Below are positions 59,959 to 64,000 of a stretch of 64,000 nt of DNA, piece after piece (position 1 is the stretch's first letter; each line of letters opens with the position of its first letter). The stretch is from Streptomyces sp. 1331.2 (GTDB lineage Bacteria > Actinomycetota > Actinomycetes > Streptomycetales > Streptomycetaceae). Both the position numbers and the translations under genes were made by a program. The notes under the pieces are model-generated. The model had not been told where the DNA came from. It saw only the letters and a program-made list of their open reading frames with translations, and searched no databases. The stretch covers positions 2,793,001-2,857,000 of the forward strand of contig NZ_OBMJ01000001.1 of assembly GCF_900199205.1 (NCBI RefSeq). The letters are read 5' to 3'.

Positions 59959-60312
59959 CTACTCCAGCCAGCGCCGGGCGGCTTCGACGCTGTCGGCGCC
60001 GCTGGTGTTGAAGGCGATGGCGGCCCCGGGAGCGTGGCGCCGGACGAGGTTGACGACGAGTTCGAAGAACGGCAGCGCCGGTTCGGGCTTGCGGATGCCG
60101 CCGCCGATGACGACGACGTCCCAGGCGCGCCCCGCGAGCGCAGCGATGATCGCGGGCTCGGCGGTGGCGTCGGGGGCGACCAAGGTCATGGCGGCGTCGA
60201 TGCCGTGCTCGGCGAAGCGGGCGAGTTCGGCGTCGAGGACGGCCCGCAGGCCGTCGCCGTCCATGCCTGGGACGGCGTGCGGGTCGAAGCCGAGGACGAG
60301 AACAGTGGTCAT
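59959..60312 (-). CDS. Small alpha/beta protein, 117 residues, function unknown
   Basis: The protein starts MTTVLVLGFDPHAVPGMDGD and includes TLVAPDATAEPAIIAAL and WDVVVIGGGIRKPEP. Alternating strands and helices suggest a small Rossmann-like or NAD-fold domain, without a recognisable motif. It lies 14 bp after the 106-residue gene on the same strand and is the last member of a MurJ-paralogue run. Codon bias supports it as a real gene. I do not recognise the family. Confidence 0.72.
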   Translation of the reverse strand: MTTVLVLGFDPHAVPGMDGDGLRAVLDAELARFAEHGIDAAMTLVAPDATAEPAIIAALAGRAWDVVVIGGGIRKPEPALPFFELVVNLVRRHAPGAAIAFNTSGADSVEAARRWLE

Positions 60313-60326
60313 GGTCGGACGAACGA

Positions 60327-60647
60327 TCAGCTCGGCCCGGCAGGTTCCCCGCGCAGGAAGCGGGCGACGTCGGCGAGGGTGAGCTTGGGGTCGGTCCAGG
60401 AGCACACCTCCAGCCAGGAGAGCCGGCCCTCGTCGGCGAACAGCAGGACCTCGCCGTCGGAGCCGATGGCCGCCTCGGCCACCACCTCCGAGCGCGCGCC
60501 GTCCGCCACCCCGGCGAACAGGGCCGTGCTGCAGCCGCAGCGGCAGCGGGACTCCACCCGCAGGTGCGGGACCTGGGCGCGCAGGGGGTGGCCCTCCGGG
60601 AGGAGGACGTCGAGGGTACGGGCGATGTCATCGGGCAGCTGAGTCAT
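60327..60647 (-). CDS. Small cysteine-containing protein, 106 residues, function unknown
   Basis: The protein starts MTQLPDDIARTLDVLLPEGH and has a compact Cys cluster, RCRCGCSTALFAG, near residue 38, then VAEAAIGSDGEVLLFADEGR and SWTDPKLTLADVARFL. The three closely spaced cysteines could bind metal. Its ATG overlaps the stop of the MurJ paralogue by 4 bases (ATGA), so the two are translationally coupled. I do not recognise the family. Confidence 0.75.
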   Translation of the reverse strand: MTQLPDDIARTLDVLLPEGHPLRAQVPHLRVESRCRCGCSTALFAGVADGARSEVVAEAAIGSDGEVLLFADEGRLSWLEVCSWTDPKLTLADVARFLRGEPAGPS

Positions 60648-62263
60648 GAGCGGCGCAATCGTGTGGTGAGGGCGGACAGTTCGTCGATGCGGAGGAGCCG
60701 GGCGAGGAGCAGGTAGCAGGCCGCCAGCACGGCGCCGGCGGGGAGCAGGCCGTAGCGGGCGGTCCACCAGGCGGCGCCCGCGGCCGGCAGGGCGGCGGCG
60801 AGCGGCCTGGCGTGGACGGCCAGGACGCGCAGCGGGCCGAGTCGGCGGCGCAGCAGCAGTCCGGCGGCCGTGCAGCTGAGCAGGAAGGAGGCGCCGTAGC
60901 AGCCGGCCATCCCGGTGACGGCCCAGCGCAGCGGCAGCAGCCGGTGGCAGAGCAGGGCGCCGAGCGCGGTGGCGGCGACGGGCAGCAGGTTGAGCAGGAA
61001 GGGCGTCCGGCTGTCGCCGAGCGCGTAGAAGGCGCGGGTCAGGGCGTACGAGGCCGAGTAGAGGACGAGGCCGGGCGCGAAGGCGGCCAGCATGCCGGCG
61101 ATCGCCCGGACATCGGCGGGGTCGGTCCGGCCGTGGCCGAAGGCGAGGTCGCACAGCTGCGGCGCGAGGACGGCGAGCGCGCAGGCCGCCGGGACGGTGG
61201 CCACCCCGACGGTGCGGACGGTCCGGGTCAGCAGCGAGCGGACGGCGCGCGGGCTGTCGGCCGCCGCGCTCATCGCGGGGACGACGGCGGTGACCACGGA
61301 CACCGTGACCACGCCGTGCGGCACGATCCACAGCAGGTACGCGCTGCTGTACGCGGTGTACCCGACACCCGGCAGCCCCGCCGCCGCGGCCTGCTCGCCG
61401 GCGAGCGTGGACAGCCGGGTCACCACCCAGTAGCTCACCTGGTCGCTCAGCACCAGCAGCAGCGTCCACCCGGCGGCCCGCAGGGGTTCGCCGAGCCCGG
61501 CCTGCCGCCAGTCCCAGCGCGGCCGCAGCCGCACCCCGGCCGCCCGCAGGCAGGGCAGCAGCACCAGGCTCTGCGCGACGACACCGGCCGTCGTTCCGGC
61601 CCCGAGGACGGTCAGGTCCGCGGCGGACAGCGCCGGTCGGCCGACGTAGCCGCCGAACACCCCGATCACGACCAGGTTGTTGAGCACCGGCGCCCACGCC
61701 ATCGGCGCGAACCTCCGCCGGGCGTTGAGGAGTTGGCCCAGTACCGTGAACAGGCCGTAGAAGAACACCTGCGGCAAGCACAGGTACGCCAGCAGCACGG
61801 TGTGCTCCAACTGCGCGCCCCCGTACGAGGTGTAGGCCCGGACGACGAGCGGCGCGGCCGGCACCACCAACGCCGTCAGCGCCAGCAGGGCGGCGACCAG
61901 CACCGTCACCAGCCGGTCGAGGTGCGCCGCGCCACCGTCCGCCGACTCCTTCGCGGCGCGCACCAGGTGGGGCACCAGCGCGGTGTTCAGCGCGCCGCCG
62001 ATCAGCAGCACGAACAGGATGTTGGGCACGGTGTTGGCCACGGTGTAGCCGTCCGCGAGCACCCCCGAGCCGAGGACGGCCACGAGGACCGCCGAGCGGA
62101 CGAAGCCGGTGGCCCGCGAGACGACCGTGCCCGCCGCCATCACCAGGCCGGGCGGGACGGCCCCCCGCGGCTTCCGGTGCCGGGCGGCCGCGCCGGGAGA
62201 GGCCGACGGAACGGGAGGGACGGGCCGCACCGGCACCGGCCGCACTTCCTGGAGAACGGTCAT
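60644..62263 (-). CDS. MurJ/MviN-family lipid flippase paralogue
   Basis: The 539-residue protein has about fourteen helices with MurJ motifs: MAAGTVVSRATGFVRSAVLV at the start of the conserved region, NTVPNILFVLLIGGALNTAL, LNARRRFAPMAWAPVLNN, LSDQVSYWVVTRL and LVLYSASYALTRAFYALGD. MurJ flips lipid II across the membrane. Actinomycetes have an essential MurJ elsewhere with extra C-terminal domains; this shorter one is probably a paralogue, perhaps for another lipid-linked precursor. GGGAGGAGC precedes the ATG at 62263. It is divergent from an OmpR regulator and coupled to two small genes. Confidence 0.86.
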   Translation of the reverse strand: MTVLQEVRPVPVRPVPPVPSASPGAAARHRKPRGAVPPGLVMAAGTVVSRATGFVRSAVLVAVLGSGVLADGYTVANTVPNILFVLLIGGALNTALVPHLVRAAKESADGGAAHLDRLVTVLVAALLALTALVVPAAPLVVRAYTSYGGAQLEHTVLLAYLCLPQVFFYGLFTVLGQLLNARRRFAPMAWAPVLNNLVVIGVFGGYVGRPALSAADLTVLGAGTTAGVVAQSLVLLPCLRAAGVRLRPRWDWRQAGLGEPLRAAGWTLLLVLSDQVSYWVVTRLSTLAGEQAAAAGLPGVGYTAYSSAYLLWIVPHGVVTVSVVTAVVPAMSAAADSPRAVRSLLTRTVRTVGVATVPAACALAVLAPQLCDLAFGHGRTDPADVRAIAGMLAAFAPGLVLYSASYALTRAFYALGDSRTPFLLNLLPVAATALGALLCHRLLPLRWAVTGMAGCYGASFLLSCTAAGLLLRRRLGPLRVLAVHARPLAAALPAAGAAWWTARYGLLPAGAVLAACYLLLARLLRIDELSALTTRLRRS

Positions 62264-62336
62264 CCGCCAGCTCCTCCCGCTGCGGGCGCCGGCCCGAACA
62301 GGCCGGCGAGATCGGCGAGAGCATGCGTCAGCACCC

Positions 62337-62360
62337 CTGAAGCGAGGCTGAGAAAGCTGA
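62337..62360 (+). promoter_or_regulatory. Direct CTGA repeats upstream of the OmpR regulator gene
   Basis: CTGAAG at 62337, CTGAGA at 62348 and CTGAAG at 62357 form three direct repeats with 11- and 9-base spacing, ending 8 bp before a TTTAAG that could be a -10 box. OmpR-family regulators bind such tandem repeats next to -35 regions, so autoregulation is plausible. The site lies between murJ and the regulator gene and could control both. Confidence 0.4.
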
Positions 62361-62406
62361 AGCCCGTTTAAGGAACGGATCCGGCCCCGGTGGCATGCTG
62401 ATCCGC

Positions 62407-63081
62407 ATGGAGATTCTGGTGGTGGAGGACGACGCCCAGGTCGCCGCGGCCGTACGGCGCGGCCTGGACGCCGAGGGCTACACCGTCGACCTCGCCCCGG
62501 ACGGCCTGACCGGCCTGCGGCTGGCCCGCCGGCACGCCTACCGGGCGATCGTGCTCGACATCATGCTGCCCGGCCTGAACGGCTACAAGGTGTGCGAGGC
62601 GCTGCGCGCCGACGGCGTGACCACCCCGATCCTGATGCTGACCGCCAAGGACGGCGAGTACGACGAGGCCGAGGGCCTGGACACGGGCGCCGACGACTAC
62701 CTCACCAAGCCGTTCTCCTACCTGGTCTTCCTGGCCCGCCTGCGCGCCCTGATCCGCCGCAGCCAGACGCCGGGCCCGCTGCTGCGGGTGGGCGACCTGT
62801 GGCTGGACCCGGCGGCCCGCCGCTGCGGCCGGGGCAGCGCCGAAGTCACGCTCACCGAACGCGAGTTCGCCGTCCTGCGCTGCCTGGCCGAGCACCCCGG
62901 CGAGGTGCTGTCCAAGCGCCGGATCGTCGACGAGGTGTGGGACATCGCCTTCGACGGCGAGGAGTCCATCGTCGAGGTGTACGTGAGCATGCTGCGCCGC
63001 AAGGTGGACACCCCGTTCGGCGTCCGCTCGATCACCACCGTGCGCGGCGCCGGCTACCGGCTGGAGGCCGGGTCGTGCTGA
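62407..63081 (+). CDS. OmpR/PhoB-family response regulator
   Basis: The 224-residue regulator starts MEILVVEDDAQVAAAVRRG, has the phospho-acceptor in AIVLDIMLPGLNG, ADDYLTKPFSYLVFLARL with the conserved lysine, and a winged-helix domain with LTEREFAVLRCLAEHPGE and YVSMLRRKVDTPFG. The ATG at 62407 is used; an ATG at 62395 is an alternative. Its stop overlaps the GTG start of the histidine kinase gene, forming a coupled two-component pair. Confidence 0.93.
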   Translation: MEILVVEDDAQVAAAVRRGLDAEGYTVDLAPDGLTGLRLARRHAYRAIVLDIMLPGLNGYKVCEALRADGVTTPILMLTAKDGEYDEAEGLDTGADDYLTKPFSYLVFLARLRALIRRSQTPGPLLRVGDLWLDPAARRCGRGSAEVTLTEREFAVLRCLAEHPGEVLSKRRIVDEVWDIAFDGEESIVEVYVSMLRRKVDTPFGVRSITTVRGAGYRLEAGSC

Positions 63082-64000
63082 GTCGCCTCTCCACCCGGCT
63101 GCGCACCTCGCTGGCGGCCGGCCTGGCGGCACTGCTGTTGCTCGGCGGCGGCGCCTGGTGGCTGCGCGGCCACCTCTACGACGCGCAGCTGGCGGCCGCC
63201 GAGTCCGAGGCGAGGACGCAGGCCCGGGAGATCAGCACCGGCTACAAGTTCGGTCAACAGCTCGCGGACAAAGGGCAGTTGCCGTACCTGGTACTGGGCA
63301 GCGACGGCCACGTGGTGATCATGAGCGGTCCGCTGACCACCCAGCACCTGGCCGGGCCGCTGCCGCCCGCCGTACCGCACCTGGCGCCGGACGACTGGCA
63401 GTCGGTGCAACGGATCACCGTCGGCCCCGCGGGGGGCGCCGCCGCCAACCGCTACTCGGGTCGCACCTTCACCGCGATGGGCAGCTGGAGCCCGCTGCTG
63501 CGCAAGGACGGCTACCAGGTGAAGCCGCAGGTCGGCCCGTTCACGGTGTACGTGCTGGCCACCCCGTTCGCCGCCGAGGCCTCGCTGCGCACCATCGACC
63601 CGGTGCTGCAGGCGGGCGTACCGGCCGCCGCGCTGCTGGTCGCACTGATGTCCTGGCTGGCGACCAGCCGGGCGCTGCGCCCGGTGGAGGCGATCCGCGC
63701 CGAGCTCGCCGAGATCGGCGAGCACCGGCTGGACCGTCGCGTCCCGGTGCCGCCCTCCGGCGACGAGATCACCCGGATGGCGCGGACCACCAACGCCACG
63801 CTGGACCGCCTGGAGCGCTCGGCCGCCCAGCAGCAGCGCTTCGTCGCGGACGCCTCGCACGAGCTGCGCAGCCCGATCGCGGCACTGCGCACCAACCTGG
63901 AGGTCTCGCTGGCCCACCCCGAGCGCACCGACTGGCCGGCCGCCACCCAGGAGGCACTCACCTCGGTCGAGCGGCTGCAACAGCTCACCGAGGACCTGCT
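63075..64000 (+). CDS. Sensor histidine kinase (3' end outside window)
   Basis: About 308 residues are visible. There is an N-terminal helix (LAAGLAALLLLGGGAWWL), an extracytoplasmic domain of about 120 residues, and a second helix (LQAGVPAAALLVALMSWLAT). Then come a HAMP-like segment (SRALRPVEAIRAELAEI) and the phospho-acceptor H-box DASHELRSPIAAL near residue 260, after which the sequence ends at the window edge. The GTG at 63075 overlaps the response-regulator gene. The ATPase domain must lie beyond 64000. The periplasmic domain lacks cysteines or obvious ligand motifs, so the signal is unknown. Confidence 0.92.
   Translation, partial: MLSRLSTRLRTSLAAGLAALLLLGGGAWWLRGHLYDAQLAAAESEARTQAREISTGYKFGQQLADKGQLPYLVLGSDGHVVIMSGPLTTQHLAGPLPPAVPHLAPDDWQSVQRITVGPAGGAAANRYSGRTFTAMGSWSPLLRKDGYQVKPQVGPFTVYVLATPFAAEASLRTIDPVLQAGVPAAALLVALMSWLATSRALRPVEAIRAELAEIGEHRLDRRVPVPPSGDEITRMARTTNATLDRLERSAAQQQRFVADASHELRSPIAALRTNLEVSLAHPERTDWPAATQEALTSVERLQQLTEDL

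Noticed and set aside
1..64000. rRNA or tRNA genes, insertion sequences, prophage, attachment sites, replication origin
   Set aside because: I looked for conserved tRNA arms, transposase motifs, integrase signatures and DnaA-box clusters and saw none.

Overview
This window is chromosomal DNA of a very GC-rich actinomycete, almost certainly a streptomycete (Streptomyces or Kitasatospora type). The evidence is the strong GC3 bias, frequent GTG and TTG starts, purine-rich ribosome binding sites, and families typical of the group: a SpoIIE-type phosphatase, a DUF6758 protein, a DUF3492 glycosyltransferase, AdnAB and a DUF3117 protein. I see no rRNA, tRNA, CRISPR array, insertion sequence, prophage or secondary-metabolite cluster. 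It reads as core genome.

Layout. 1-10 kb: a GntR regulator (cut by the window edge), a NudC-type Nudix hydrolase, an M20 dipeptidase, a PadR-ATPase-FtsX efflux-type operon, an endo/exonuclease-phosphatase family protein and a SpoIIE phosphatase. 10-21 kb: a DNA-repair block with the AdnA/AdnB helicase-nuclease and an alkyltransferase-like protein, then a large membrane protein that fuses a degenerate kinase-like domain to a flippase-like domain, and MoeZ. 21-26 kb: an epimerase, a polytopic membrane protein and a DUF3492 glycosyltransferase, probably a surface-glycan unit. 26-33 kb: two alpha/beta hydrolases, TetR, DUF3107, a ferritin-like protein and a DEAD-box RNA helicase with a long structured leader. 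33-43 kb: small proteins, a PHP phosphoesterase, a SUFU-domain protein, CorA with a candidate leader peptide, a DMT permease, an MgtE-N/CBS protein, DUF1003 and Mrp. 43-47 kb: TatB, an anti-sigma factor, an ECF sigma factor with a well-matched own-type promoter, and an O-methyltransferase. 47-57 kb: DUF3117, enoyl-CoA hydratase, Tag, a DivIVA-domain protein, FolP2-like, LOG, DapE, a lysozyme-like membrane protein, a secreted protein, DapC and FdxC. 57-64 kb: acetyltransferases, a SirB1-type protein, an orphan NarL regulator, a MurJ paralogue with two small partners, and an OmpR/kinase pair cut by the window end.

From memory of the Mycobacterium tuberculosis gene order, much of the window matches two actinobacterial core blocks placed side by side: nudC-adnAB-ATL-moeZ-TetR-DUF3107-DEAD (around Rv3199c to Rv3211) and corA-DUF1003-MgtE-N-mrp-tatB-rseA-sigE-OMT-DUF3117-tag-DivIVA-folP2-LOG-dapE, then dapC-fdxC (around Rv1239c to Rv1177). 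In M. tuberculosis htrA lies between rseA and tatB; here that gap is only about 160 bp and holds no gene.

The most unusual signals are these: two overlapping short reading frames, one proline-rich, in a 434-bp region before corA; a sequence element shared by that region and the leader of a small gene 3 kb away; a five-copy 38-bp perfect-period tandem repeat in the divergent region upstream of dapE; several other short tandem repeats at gene ends; a flippase-like protein with a kinase-like domain lacking the catalytic aspartate; and apparent non-standard starts (CTG for the DEAD helicase, possibly ATC for the O-methyltransferase).
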